Shown piece after piece: positions 16,480 through 25,395 of a stretch of 43,005 bases of DNA. The DNA lies in contig JAIQFB010000035.1 of the NCBI GenBank assembly GCA_020073485.1, positions 1-43,005 on the forward strand, given 5' to 3'. Positions within the stretch are counted from its first letter, which is position 1. Each line of letters begins with the position of its first letter. The notes below the pieces were generated by a model that was not told the DNA's origin, searched no databases, and saw only the letters and a program-made list of their open reading frames with translations. This DNA is from Terriglobia bacterium (GTDB lineage Bacteria; Acidobacteriota; Terriglobia; Acidiferrales; UBA7541). A program made the position numbers and the translations under genes.

Positions 16480-18264
16480 ATGGCTTACGCAACGCTCACT
16501 GAAAAGCTGCTGAACGCGATAAACCGTTTCCCCTGCGACCGGGCTTTGCGGCTCCGCGTAAATGGCCTCTGGGAGCCGCTGTCATCGGCTGAATTTCTTC
16601 GCCGGATCGCGGGGCTCTCGAACGCCCTGGAACAGCTTGGCGTGAAACCCGGAGACCGCGTAGGCTTGCTGTCCCCCAACCGGCCGGAATGGCATATCGC
16701 GGATTTTGCGATCCTGGGACTGGGCGCAGCCGACGTCCCGATTTACTTCAACGAATCACCGGATCGCATTGTGTACATCCTGAATCACTCCGGGGCCGAA
16801 GTCGTGTTCGTCGCCGGTGAAATGCAGACGCGCCGGTTGCTGGAATGCCGCGGCAGGCTGAGGACGGTGAAGCACATTGTCTGCGCCGCCGCTCCGGAAG
16901 ATGTCGGGGACGACGTCTTGCGGTACGAGTCCTTCGCGGCCGCCACCGGCGATGACGCGGTCGCGGAATACAAGTTGCGCGCCGCGCGCGTGACTTCCGA
17001 CCAGCTCGCCACGATCATCTACACCTCGGGCACGACGGGTGAGCCCAAGGGCGTGATGCTCACACATAATAACTTGAGTTCCAATGAGCAATCCGCTTCG
17101 GCTGCGTTTCACATGACCCCGGCGGATACTGCCGTGAGTTTTCTCCCGCTTTCCCACGTTTACGAGCGCGCCATCGATTACTCCTATCTGTTTCAGGGAG
17201 TCCAGTTGGCCTACGTCGAGCAGATGGACAACCTGCCGCAGGCGCTGGTGGAAATCCGTCCCACGCTCTCGGCGGCGGTCCCCCGGGTGTTTGAGAAGAC
17301 CTACGCCAACATCCTGCAAAAAGGCCACGCGAATACGGGAGTGAAGCGGCGCCTGTTTGACTGGGCGGTACGCGTGGCGCACGATTCGATCCGGTGGAAA
17401 GCGTACGGCGAAACGGCGAAGCTCGGCCTGCGCATGCGCTGGGCGATTGCGGACCGCGTTGTCTTTTCAAAAGTACGCGAGGGCGTGGGCGGCCGCATGC
17501 GCGCCTTCATCTCGGGCGGAGGCCCGCTTGCCCGTGAGTTGGCGGAATTCTTTTGGGCCGTGGGCGTGCCCGTCTATCAGGGCTACGGGCTGACGGAGAC
17601 TTCGCCGGTGGCCAGCGCGAATTGTCCCGGCGCGAACAAAGTGGGAACGGTCGGGAAGCCGATCGCGGACGTGAGCGTACGCATCGCCGAAGACGGAGAA
17701 ATTTTTGTGCACGGCCCCTGTGTGATGAAGGGCTATTACCTGAAGCCGGAAGAGACCGCCGCCGTGCTTTCGGCGGACGGATGGATTGCGACCGGAGATA
17801 TCGGCAATCTCGACGAAGACGGCTATCTCAGCGTCACCGACCGCAAGAAGGACCTGTTCAAGACGGCGGCGGGAAAATTTGTCGCGCCGCAACCGATCGA
17901 GAATCAGCTGAAGTCGAGCGCGCTGATCCTGAATGCGGTTCTGGTCGGCGACCGGCACAAATTTATTTCGGCGCTCATCGTGCCCAATTTCGCGAACGTC
18001 GAGGCGGCCGCGCGCCGGCAGGGACGAACGTTCGCCTCGCACGAGCAGATGGCCGCGGATCCCTGGGTGCACGATCTGATCGGCGGGGAAGTGGCGCGGA
18101 TCAATGCGAAGCTCGCACAGTATGAAACGATCAAGCGCTTCGCGCTGCTCGACCATGATTTTACGTTCGATGGCGGGCAGCTTACGTTTACGCTGAAGCT
18201 GAAGCGCCGCATGATTGAGGAACGCTACGCGAAAATCATTGAGGGGCTTTATGCCGATACGTAA
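16480..18264 (+). CDS. AMP-forming long-chain acyl-CoA synthetase
   Basis: This 594-aa enzyme would activate a fatty acid to acyl-CoA through an acyl-adenylate. It has the phosphate-binding loop TIIYTSGTTGEPKGVMLTH, the A5 motif GYGLTETSPV, and TGDIGNLDEDGYLSVTDRKKDLFKTAAGK, which includes the hinge and the C-terminal lysine region. The overall pattern fits the FadD15/ACSL type of long-chain enzymes. The frame is open further upstream to 16297. I place the start at ATG 16480, where similarity to the family begins (MAYATLTEKLLNAINRFP); ATG 16465 is also possible. Neither has a strong ribosome site. Transcribed away from ftcD. Confidence 0.9.
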   Translation: MAYATLTEKLLNAINRFPCDRALRLRVNGLWEPLSSAEFLRRIAGLSNALEQLGVKPGDRVGLLSPNRPEWHIADFAILGLGAADVPIYFNESPDRIVYILNHSGAEVVFVAGEMQTRRLLECRGRLRTVKHIVCAAAPEDVGDDVLRYESFAAATGDDAVAEYKLRAARVTSDQLATIIYTSGTTGEPKGVMLTHNNLSSNEQSASAAFHMTPADTAVSFLPLSHVYERAIDYSYLFQGVQLAYVEQMDNLPQALVEIRPTLSAAVPRVFEKTYANILQKGHANTGVKRRLFDWAVRVAHDSIRWKAYGETAKLGLRMRWAIADRVVFSKVREGVGGRMRAFISGGGPLARELAEFFWAVGVPVYQGYGLTETSPVASANCPGANKVGTVGKPIADVSVRIAEDGEIFVHGPCVMKGYYLKPEETAAVLSADGWIATGDIGNLDEDGYLSVTDRKKDLFKTAAGKFVAPQPIENQLKSSALILNAVLVGDRHKFISALIVPNFANVEAAARRQGRTFASHEQMAADPWVHDLIGGEVARINAKLAQYETIKRFALLDHDFTFDGGQLTFTLKLKRRMIEERYAKIIEGLYADT

Positions 18265-18287
18265 CGGCGGTGATTAAGGATTTTGTT

Positions 18288-18358
18288 GGCACAGGCTTCA
18301 GCCTGTGCGCAGTTTCGATCGTACGGGAATTAAAACCGCACAGGCTGAAGCCTGTGCC
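18288..18358. repeat. Perfect 21-bp-arm palindrome before thiG
   Basis: Arms 18288-18308 and 18338-18358 are exact reverse complements (core CACAGGCTTCAGCCTGTG), with a 29-base spacer. Each arm is also partly self-complementary. Same 'aggcttcagcct' family as 694-764 and 20376-20447. Confidence 0.85.
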
Positions 18359-18400
18359 ACCGAGGGCAGACCGCGCTACAATATCTCCGGGAGAAATACA

Positions 18401-19177
18401 ATGAGCGATGAACTGGTGATTGCAGGGCGGGCGTTTCGTTCGCGCCTGATTGTAGGAACGGGGAAATACCGCAGCTTTCAGGAAATGGCGCGCGCGCATG
18501 CCGCTTCCGGCGCGGACATGGTGACGGTCGCGGTGCGCCGCGTGAATCTCACCGACCGCACGAAGGAATCGCTGCTCGACTATATCGACCGCGAAAAAAT
18601 CTTCATCCTTCCGAACACGGCGGGATGCTACAACGCCGACGAGGCCATCCGCGCCGCGCGCCTGGGCCGCGAAGTGGGGCTCTCGAACTGGGTAAAGCTC
18701 GAAGTGATTGGCGACCAGCAGACGCTGTTCCCGGACACCGAGGAGCTCGTGCGCGCGACGAAGGTTCTGGTAAGCGAAGGGTTCGTGGTGCTGCCCTACA
18801 CGAATGATGATCTGGTGGTCGCGCGGAAATTAATCGATGCGGGCGCGGCGGCGGTGATGCCGCTGGGCGCGCCGATCGGCTCCGGTATGGGCATTCAGAA
18901 TCACGCGAACCTGCGGATTCTGCGTGAACGCATTACCGAAGTGCCCATGATTGTCGACGCCGGCGTGGGCACGGCTTCCGATGCCGCGGTGGCCATGGAA
19001 TTGGGAGCCGATGGAGTCCTGATGAACACGGCAATTGCCGAGGCCCAGGACGCGGTCATGATGGCGGAAGCGATGCGCGACGCGGTTTCCGCCGGACGCA
19101 AAGCGTTTCTTGCCGGGCGCATGCCCAAGAAACTCTACGCCTCGGCGTCGAGTCCTCTTTCGGGCGTGGTACGGTAG
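18401..19177 (+). CDS. thiG: Thiazole synthase
   Basis: ThiG builds the thiazole phosphate of thiamine from deoxyxylulose phosphate, dehydroglycine or glycine imine, and ThiS thiocarboxylate. The 258-aa product has the TIM-barrel motifs [41 protein letters not shown] (Schiff-base lysine, residue 99), [13 protein letters not shown] and [28 protein letters not shown]. The start at 18401 has GGGAGA upstream and follows the palindrome; the open frame before it is not coding. No thiS, thiH, thiO or thiE is adjacent, and no TPP riboswitch is seen in the leader. Confidence 0.96.
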   Translation: MSDELVIAGRAFRSRLIVGTGKYRSFQEMARAHAASGADMVTVAVRRVNLTDRTKESLLDYIDREKIFILPNTAGCYNADEAIRAARLGREVGLSNWVKLEVIGDQQTLFPDTEELVRATKVLVSEGFVVLPYTNDDLVVARKLIDAGAAAVMPLGAPIGSGMGIQNHANLRILRERITEVPMIVDAGVGTASDAAVAMELGADGVLMNTAIAEAQDAVMMAEAMRDAVSAGRKAFLAGRMPKKLYASASSPLSGVVR

Positions 19178-19212
19178 CGCAAGCTTGAATATGGGATTCG
19201 CCGCAAGGTGGT

Positions 19213-19229
19213 GGCGTCGGCGAGACGCC
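19213..19229. repeat. Short GGCGTC/GACGCC hairpin after thiG
   Basis: GGCGTC (19213-19218) and GACGCC (19224-19229) form a G+C-rich hairpin between the convergent thiG and CPBP genes. No T tract follows. It resembles other repeated intergenic hairpins in this type of genome. Confidence 0.35.
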
Positions 19230-19294
19230 GGCGCCATGAAGACGGTGTCCGCTTCACAAATCAATACCCTGCACCCGCGAATGCTTCGCGATTC

Positions 19295-20281
19295 TTACAA
19301 AGTCCGGAACAGCAAATGCCAGGTCGTGTCCACCAGGGCGTGGACGATTGCGGCTGGGAATATGCTTCCGGTTTTGCGCCAGGTGCGGCCATAGAAAATT
19401 CCAGCAATGGCAGCCAGCAGTGCATAGCGCCAGTTGGGGAACACGCCGTTGTTATTGATGTGCGCCAGGCCGAAGACCACGGAGGCTGCGATCCAGCCGC
19501 CCGCCTGGCTTGAGAAGGTGCGCGAAAACGAATTCTGCAGCAATCCGCGAAACAGCAATTCCTCGGGCATAGCCGTGAGCAGGAAAATTCCCAGCGCGTC
19601 GAGAGGCAGCGATCTCCAGTGCGCTTGCGCGGGATCGAAACGGATGAAATGGAGCACGGTCCCCAGAGGGATCACGATCAACGCCAGCAAGCCAAAGTGA
19701 AGTGCGATGTTAAACGCGACATCGCCTCCCCACACAATGTTGTAGCCGATGCCGTCGAATTGGCGCACGAACAGAAATGTGGCCAGCGCCACGCTCATGG
19801 CCAGCAGCGCCGTGGCCATGTACCCGATTCTCGCTCCCGGGTAAGGCCAGAAACCGTTGAGCCATCGCAGCTTCAAGGGCAGAAAAATTGCGAGCATGGC
19901 GAGATAGTCCTGCCACGCGCCGGGCCTCGCACTGCCCGCGGAAATGGCGATCAGGACGGGCGCCAGGATGTACGCCGCTGAGATTGCGACACGCCACCAC
20001 GTAAAACTGTTTGTTCCCAGCAGATAAATCAGGTATGCAAAGAAGGGGATGGTGCAGACCAGGATGCCGATCTGAGGACCGGTCCGCCGCGCCAGGCGTT
20101 CGCCGAGATTTCCAGCCGCAAAAAACAGCTGGACGGCGAGGAAGAACGCGAACACGCCAATTGCGGCGGCGAAGGCGCGGCCGCCAAATCCGTGCCACGC
20201 GCCGTAGACGGCTGCACTGGCAACGGCTGCGGTCCACAAGCCGAGCGCGGTCCACACAGTAAGCTGGCGTCCACCGGACAT
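19295..20281 (-). CDS. CPBP-family intramembrane glutamic protease
   Basis: The 328-aa protein has about eight hydrophobic segments. The C-terminal Abi/CAAX-protease domain carries the three catalytic motifs: EELLFR (Glu240/241, Arg245), FGLAH (Phe270, His274) and HALVD (His314, Asp318). This family includes prenyl-protein proteases and bacteriocin-immunity or self-defence proteins; the substrate here is unknown. The ATG at 20281 has no strong ribosome site. Nothing nearby suggests a bacteriocin. Confidence 0.88.
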   Translation of the reverse strand: MSGGRQLTVWTALGLWTAAVASAAVYGAWHGFGGRAFAAAIGVFAFFLAVQLFFAAGNLGERLARRTGPQIGILVCTIPFFAYLIYLLGTNSFTWWRVAISAAYILAPVLIAISAGSARPGAWQDYLAMLAIFLPLKLRWLNGFWPYPGARIGYMATALLAMSVALATFLFVRQFDGIGYNIVWGGDVAFNIALHFGLLALIVIPLGTVLHFIRFDPAQAHWRSLPLDALGIFLLTAMPEELLFRGLLQNSFSRTFSSQAGGWIAASVVFGLAHINNNGVFPNWRYALLAAIAGIFYGRTWRKTGSIFPAAIVHALVDTTWHLLFRTL

Positions 20282-20375
20282 GGCGCGATAGTGTAACGCA
20301 TTTGAATCATGTACGGTCGCAGGCTCTACTCGGCGCAGTGTTCTATTTTGTGTGAGATCAGATTTTAGAATGTCG

Positions 20376-20488
20376 GGGCTTCAGCCTCGATGAAACGTCC
20401 CGTCTGATCAGGGGTTTTAACCCCTGAAGCCGCAGAGGCTAAAGCCCAGGACTAAACGGAGCTGCTATGTCCGAGCTGAAGCTCGGAC
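20376..20488. repeat. Cluster of three nested or adjacent palindromes
   Basis: GGGCTTCAGCCTC (20376-20388) pairs with GAGGCTAAAGCCC (20435-20447), one mismatch. Within it lies CAGGGGTTTTAACCCCTG (20409-20426). A third palindrome, at 20469-20488, has GTCCGAGCT/AGCTCGGAC arms. The third overlaps the upstream in-frame ATG (20467) of the next gene, which argues against that start. Confidence 0.75.
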
Positions 20489-20550
20489 CTCCGAACGAAG
20501 GAAATGGTGAAATTAGAACAGCACCCTACTCAGAGCGCGCCCAAAGATTG

Positions 20551-21684
20551 ATGGCCGACAAGACCACAAAACGAATCGCCTACATCGACTGGCTGCGGGG
20601 GCTCGCCTGCGTGGTGATGTTCCAGACGCATTGTTACGACTCCTGGCTCGGCGGTTCCGCGCGCGACTCGGGCTTTTTCAAGTTGTCTCAGCTCGGCGGC
20701 ACGCTACCCGCGCCGTTGTTCTTGTTCCTTGCGGGTGTGTCCTTTGCGCTAATCACGGACAAACTGCGCCAAAGGGGGGCATCGCCCAACGAAGTTGCAC
20801 GCACGACGATTCTGCGCGGCGGCGAAATATTTCTGCTGGCGCTGCTTTTCCGCCTGCAGGAATTCGTGCTGGCGATGGGCTATGCGCCGTGGACGGATTT
20901 GCTCCGCGTGGACGTTCTGAACGTCATCGGGATTTCACTGATCCTCATGGGCATCGTTTGCAGGATCGCGGCCGCCGGCGGGGCCGCGGATTTTCGGCAA
21001 CTGCGGACAAGAACAATAGCGGTCGCAGTGGCCTGTGCTGCGGCAATTTCCGCGCTGACGCCGCCACTTTGGACCACGTGGCGGCCACACTGGCGTGCGT
21101 GGTGGCTGGAGTCTTACGTCAACGGAGTACATACGTTTGGCACGCCGCAAACTTGGCTGTTTCCGATGTTCCCCTGGTCCGCGTTCGCGTTCGCGGGACT
21201 GGCGATTGGCTTTCTGCTGCTCTCGGACTGGTCGCGCCGGAATGAATCTGCAACGGTGGCGTTGGCCGGCGCCGGCGGAGTTGGCCTGATTGCGTTGGGG
21301 CTGTGGCTTGACGCTCGGCCTTTACAAATCTACTCCGTTCATGACTTCTGGCACACCAGCCCTAATTTTTTTCTGGCGCGCGTAGGGGTTCTCCTCGTGG
21401 TTCTCCTTGTGGGTTACGTGTGGTGCCGGTGGGGAGCAGGCGAATGGGGCTTTAGTCCACTCATCGAAATGGGCAAATGTTCGCTGCTGGTCTACTGGGT
21501 GCATATGCAGTTTGTCTACGGGGGACTATCCATCCTGCACAAGCGTGGCGAAGGGATTGGGATAGCGACTTTCGGACTGGCGGTGATCTTCGTGGCGATG
21601 ACCCTGCTGGCCGTGGCGCGCAACCGCTTTCCTGGTCACAAGGCGGAAATCGTGGCGTTTTTCCGGCGCACCGTGCGTGCGTAG
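20551..21684 (+). CDS. DUF1624/HGSNAT-like membrane acyltransferase
   Basis: The 377-aa protein has about ten hydrophobic helices and begins RIAYIDWLRGLACVVMFQTHCYDSW. This resembles the N-terminal motif of the heparan-alpha-glucosaminide N-acetyltransferase catalytic family (DUF1624), with a conserved D-x-x-R-G. Further matches are FLFLAGVSFALITD and DVLNVIGISLILMG. Such proteins move acyl groups across membranes onto sugars or lipids; the substrate is unknown. I chose ATG 20551 over 20467 because the latter lies in a palindromic repeat and encodes repeat-derived residues (SELKLGPP). Convergent with the FtsB-like gene 14 bases away. Confidence 0.8.
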   Translation: MADKTTKRIAYIDWLRGLACVVMFQTHCYDSWLGGSARDSGFFKLSQLGGTLPAPLFLFLAGVSFALITDKLRQRGASPNEVARTTILRGGEIFLLALLFRLQEFVLAMGYAPWTDLLRVDVLNVIGISLILMGIVCRIAAAGGAADFRQLRTRTIAVAVACAAAISALTPPLWTTWRPHWRAWWLESYVNGVHTFGTPQTWLFPMFPWSAFAFAGLAIGFLLLSDWSRRNESATVALAGAGGVGLIALGLWLDARPLQIYSVHDFWHTSPNFFLARVGVLLVVLLVGYVWCRWGAGEWGFSPLIEMGKCSLLVYWVHMQFVYGGLSILHKRGEGIGIATFGLAVIFVAMTLLAVARNRFPGHKAEIVAFFRRTVRA

Positions 21685-21698
21685 AAGAAATTTGAAAA

Positions 21699-22067
21699 TT
21701 AATGCCGCGTGTCCGGTGCTTGCGGATCTCCCGGCTTGGCCGGATCGGGAAGCTTGAAAATCATTTCTCCCGGGCGCGCCAGGCCCATTTCCTCGCGTGC
21801 GATGCGTTCAATGGCTTTGGGATCGGACTTGAGCGAATTGACCTCGCTGGCGAGCGATTTGTTTTCCGCATTGAGCCTGCCGATTTGATCGCGGATTTGA
21901 TCGATCTCTTTTTGCGTGCGGCGCATGGCCACAAACCCGTGTGCGCCGAAAATGTCATGCACCAGCAGTGCCAGCAGGGCGATGCCCAGAACTTGCCGCG
22001 CATTTCGCCGCAGATAGGCGGCCGCTTCGCTTGGGGAAATTTTCAGAATTCGTTTTGCGTCCATCAT
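21699..22067 (-). CDS. FtsB/DivIC-like septum protein
   Basis: The 122-aa product has a short N-terminal cytoplasmic part, one membrane helix (VLGIALLALLVHDIF, about residues 26-42) and a coiled coil (KEIDQIRDQIGRLNAENKSLASEVNSLKSD). It then has the family's closing motif AIERIAREEMGLARPGEMIFKL. FtsB/DivIC joins FtsL and FtsQ at the division site. The start codons (ATGATG) overlap the stop of the phosphohexomutase gene, so the two are one operon. The Pro-rich tail after FKL is extra. Confidence 0.88.
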   Translation of the reverse strand: MMDAKRILKISPSEAAAYLRRNARQVLGIALLALLVHDIFGAHGFVAMRRTQKEIDQIRDQIGRLNAENKSLASEVNSLKSDPKAIERIAREEMGLARPGEMIFKLPDPAKPGDPQAPDTRH

Positions 22068-23485
22068 GCCTTTGCTTCCTGCGCGGTGCCCATGACCCAG
22101 GATTCCGTCTCCTTCGCAAGGCTCGACGACTCCTTCAGCGTCGCGGCCTCCGTGTAAATTCTCAGCAACGGTTCGGTGCCGGAAAGCCGCAGCAGCACCC
22201 AGGAACCGTTTCCGAACTCGAATTTCAAGCCGTCGGTGCGGTCCAGGCTTTTCACGGACCGTCCCAGAAATTTTGTGAAATCGGATTTCAAGCGGTCTAC
22301 CGTTTTCAATTTTACGGCCTCGGGCAGGTGCAGGTTGGTGCGCAATGGCCAGAATTCGCCGCCCACACGTTTGAACAGCGCGCGCAATTGCTCGGCAATC
22401 GGCGCGCGACGCGTCGCGACCATCTCAGCCACCAGCAGGCAGGCCAGGATTCCGTCTTTTTCCGGAACATGGCCGCGCATGGTCATTCCCGCGCTCTCTT
22501 CGCCGCCCATGGCGATTTTGTCCTGTTGGATCAGCTCGCCGATGTATTTGAACCCCACCGGGGTTTGAAAAACTTTTGCGCCATAGTGGCGGGCGACGGC
22601 ATCCATCAAGTGCGAAGTGGCCACGCTGCGCGCCGCGGGCATTTTCCAGCCGCGCGTTTCCACGATGTAGTCGTAGAGCAGAGCCAGGATGTGATTGGGC
22701 TGCATCCAGGTGCCGTCGGAATCGAGGATGCCGAAGCGGTCGGCGTCGCCATCGGTTGCGAGGCCCACGGCGGCTTTCTTCGCCAGCAATGCGTCGCGCA
22801 ACGGGCGCAGATTTTCATCGGAGACGTCGGGCCCGGAGCCCTCGAACAGCACGTCGCGCTCGGTGCGCAGGGCTTGCACATCGACTCCGTTCGCCGCCAG
22901 GACGCGGTCGAGATATCCTCCACCACATCCGTGCAGCGCGTCGGTGACGACGGCGCGCTTCGCGCCGGCGATCGCCTTGAAATTCACGAGTTCGGCGAGG
23001 CGTGCGAGATACGCATCGCGCAGGTCGATCTTCTCGAACGGTTTTTCATTTGGCTTTGCTGGAGCGCGCTGGCCGAGTTTTGCGGCTCGCGCTTCGATGT
23101 CGCGCGTGACTTCGGGCAGGGCAGGGCCACCGTCCGGGCCGGAAAATTTCAGGCCTTGATACTCGGCGGGATTATGGCTGGCCGTAAAGTTGATGGCTCC
23201 ATCGGCCTTGCGACGGCGGATTTCGTAGGCGATGGCGGGCGTGGGCGTTGCGCCCTGGCACTGCAACACGTGGATGCCGTACTCGCGCAAAATTTCCGAA
23301 GCGGCGCGCGCGAATTCCTCGCCGAAAAATCGTGTGTCGTGTCCCACGATCATCGTGGGCTTGGCGTTGCGGCTGCAGGCATGTTCCGCGATGGCTGCAG
23401 CGGCCAGGCGGACATTCGCGAACGTAAAATCATCGGCGATGATCGCGCGCCAGCCCGAGGTCCCGAATTTGATTGTGGCAGTCAT
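22064..23485 (-). CDS. Phosphoglucomutase/phosphomannomutase
   Basis: The 473-aa alpha-D-phosphohexomutase interconverts 1- and 6-phosphates of glucose or mannose. All four family motifs are present: the phosphoserine loop TASHNP (Ser103), the metal site DGDADR, the sugar-binding GEESAG and the C-terminal phosphate loop RLSGTEP. The frame is open upstream to 23788, but the family begins at MTATIKFGTSGWR, so the ATG at 23485 is the start. It overlaps the FtsB-like gene by up to four bases. The sequence alone does not decide between glucose and mannose. Confidence 0.93.
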   Translation of the reverse strand: MTATIKFGTSGWRAIIADDFTFANVRLAAAAIAEHACSRNAKPTMIVGHDTRFFGEEFARAASEILREYGIHVLQCQGATPTPAIAYEIRRRKADGAINFTASHNPAEYQGLKFSGPDGGPALPEVTRDIEARAAKLGQRAPAKPNEKPFEKIDLRDAYLARLAELVNFKAIAGAKRAVVTDALHGCGGGYLDRVLAANGVDVQALRTERDVLFEGSGPDVSDENLRPLRDALLAKKAAVGLATDGDADRFGILDSDGTWMQPNHILALLYDYIVETRGWKMPAARSVATSHLMDAVARHYGAKVFQTPVGFKYIGELIQQDKIAMGGEESAGMTMRGHVPEKDGILACLLVAEMVATRRAPIAEQLRALFKRVGGEFWPLRTNLHLPEAVKLKTVDRLKSDFTKFLGRSVKSLDRTDGLKFEFGNGSWVLLRLSGTEPLLRIYTEAATLKESSSLAKETESWVMGTAQEAKA

Positions 23486-23628
23486 TTTAGTGAATGAATG
23501 TTCAGTGGCGTACTCGTTGTGAAAAAAAAATACGATCGCCTCCGGCGAAGTATTGTAGCGTGGAGCGCAAGTTTCAAACAGAATGGAAATGTGCTGCGCG
23601 AGAAAGAGTAACGGGCGTGGAGGGTCCA

Positions 23629-23946
23629 TTGACGGATAAATTAGTGGTCCTTGTGACGTGTGGGAGCGCTGCGGAGGCCCGGCGAATCGCTCGCGCCGTC
23701 GTGCAGGCGCGCCTCGCGGCGTGCGTGAACATTCTTCCCGGAGCGGTGACGTCGATTTATCGTTGGAAAGGGAAGGTGGAATCCGCAAGCGAGCGGCTCC
23801 TGCTGATCAAGACATCAAAAAAGCAGTTGGCGAAACTCCGGGCAGCGGTCGTGCGGATGCATTCCTATGACGTTCCCGAGTTCATCGCGCTGCCGATCGC
23901 CGCAGGGTCGCCCGCGTACCTCGACTGGATCGAAGAGAACTTGTGA
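23629..23946 (+). CDS. cutA: CutA-like divalent-cation tolerance protein
   Basis: The 105-aa product is the normal size for this small trimeric protein. It shows LVTCGSAAEARRIARAVVQARLAACVNILPG, IYRWKGKVE and HSYDVPEFIALPIAAGSPAYLDWI, all hallmark stretches. The start is a TTG at 23629 with GGAGG six bases upstream; the open frame before it (from 23494) has no family similarity. CutA is linked to copper tolerance in E. coli, but its general role is not settled. Divergent from the phosphohexomutase. Confidence 0.92.
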   Translation: MTDKLVVLVTCGSAAEARRIARAVVQARLAACVNILPGAVTSIYRWKGKVESASERLLLIKTSKKQLAKLRAAVVRMHSYDVPEFIALPIAAGSPAYLDWIEENL

Positions 23947-23967
23947 AGCTACGGCCAAGCGCGGCGG

Positions 23968-25107
23968 CTAGATTCTTCGCAGCGCCTGATCGAGGTCGGT
24001 AATCAAATCTTCGACGTCTTCGATTCCGACCGAAATGCGGATCAGGCCGTCAGTGATTCCGACACGCCGGCGGGTTTCGGGCGGGACCGAGGCGTGCGTC
24101 ATGGTCGCCGGATGCGAGATCAGGGTTTCCACTCCGCCGAGGCTTTCCGCCAGCGAACAGAGTTTCACGTGATTGAGCACGGTGCGCGCGTTTTCCAACG
24201 TGACGACATCAAACGAAATCATGGCGCCGAAACCGCGCTGCTGGCGCACGGCAATGTCGTGCTGCGGGTGCGAAGGGAGTCCGGGGTAGAGCACGCGCTG
24301 CACGCGAGGATGGTCTTCCAGAAAACGCGCGATGGTCCGGCCGTTGGCGTCGTGCTGCTTCATGCGCACGGCCAGCGTTTTGATGCCGCGCGAGATCAGG
24401 AAACAATCCATGGGCGCCAGGCCCGCTCCGGTCGAGCGCTGCAGAAAATATATTTTGTCGGCATCGGATTGATTCGTGAGGATTACGGCGCCGCCGACCG
24501 CATCGCTGTGGCCGTTCAGATATTTGGTCATCGAATGGACGACGATTTGTGCGCCCAGGGCGATGGGCGACTGCAGGTACGGGCTCAAAAAAGTGTTGTC
24601 CACCACCAGGGTTGCGCCGTGGGCCGCGGAAATTTTCGAGATGGCGGCGATATCAGTGACGCACATGGTCGGATTGGTGGGCGTCTCAACGTAGATCATC
24701 TTCGTGTTCGGTTTGATAGTACGCTCGACCTGCGCGGGCGAGGACGTATCCACAAAGCTGAACTCGAGTCCCCATTGCACCAGAAATTGTGTCGTGAGGC
24801 GTATGACGCCGCCGTAGACCGCTTCCGAAATGATGGCGTGGTCGCCCGGCCGCAGCAGGCGAAACACGGAGTCGATGGCGGCCATGCCCGACGTGAAGAC
24901 AAACGCCGCACTGCCGCCCTCGAGTTTGGCCACGGTGCGTTCGAGCGCGCGGCGGTTGGGATGCGCCGTTCGGGCATAGTCGTAGCCTTTGTTCTTTCCA
25001 AGTTCCGGCTGAACGTAGGTGGAGGTCTGGAAGATCGGCGCGACGATTGCGCCAGTCGACGGCTCAGGCTCCTGCCCTACATGGATGGCGTCGGTTGCGA
25101 AGCCCAT
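23968..25107 (-). CDS. PLP-dependent transsulfuration enzyme (cystathionine gamma-synthase/lyase family)
   Basis: The 379-aa product belongs to the Cys/Met-metabolism PLP family. The PLP lysine lies in VVHSMTKYLNGHSDAVGG (Lys195). Other marks are YDYARTAHPNRRALE, ETPTNPTMCVTDI, VVDNTFLSPYLQSP and the C-terminal SLGGVETLISHPATMTHASVP. The last motif is typical of cystathionine gamma-synthase, gamma-lyase and beta-lyase alike, so the exact reaction is open. The ATG at 25107 has AGGAGA seven bases upstream; an in-frame start at 25176 is less likely. No other met gene is adjacent. Confidence 0.92.
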   Translation of the reverse strand: MGFATDAIHVGQEPEPSTGAIVAPIFQTSTYVQPELGKNKGYDYARTAHPNRRALERTVAKLEGGSAAFVFTSGMAAIDSVFRLLRPGDHAIISEAVYGGVIRLTTQFLVQWGLEFSFVDTSSPAQVERTIKPNTKMIYVETPTNPTMCVTDIAAISKISAAHGATLVVDNTFLSPYLQSPIALGAQIVVHSMTKYLNGHSDAVGGAVILTNQSDADKIYFLQRSTGAGLAPMDCFLISRGIKTLAVRMKQHDANGRTIARFLEDHPRVQRVLYPGLPSHPQHDIAVRQQRGFGAMISFDVVTLENARTVLNHVKLCSLAESLGGVETLISHPATMTHASVPPETRRRVGITDGLIRISVGIEDVEDLITDLDQALRRI

Positions 25108-25395
25108 GGGAAGATCTCCTTGATCTTGGCGGCCTTGCACGGCTGCGGGCTGGAAAATCGATTCCAGCAATGGCATCGGCGGGTCTTCAACCGAGAGTAC
25201 TCAATGGCCGTGGATTGCGCTAAATTCGTGCGCGGATTGAAAGTAGCTCAGGAGGGCAGCCGAGTCAATTATGTCCCGGGCATCCGGCAGCCTCGTACGC
25301 GTTTGAAACATATCTTGCTTGCGCGATTCCTTCAAAAGGACAAGAATGTGAAGCACAGGCGGCTCGGACGGCCTTGCCAGGGTGGCGCTGTGAGA

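Noticed and set aside
18265-18400. TPP riboswitch before thiG
   Set aside because: No CUGAGA or related thi-box core; the structure seen is the repeated palindrome.
20467-20550. Longer N-terminus of the DUF1624-type protein
   Set aside because: The first codons lie in a palindromic repeat and encode repeat-derived residues; the family motif starts after MADKTTKRIAYIDW.
24094-25395. Long plus-strand open frame running into the secreted protein gene at 25396
   Set aside because: It is antisense to the PLP enzyme, low in motif content and rich in His/Arg in shadow style. Only the part from ATG 25396 has a signal peptide and a fold.
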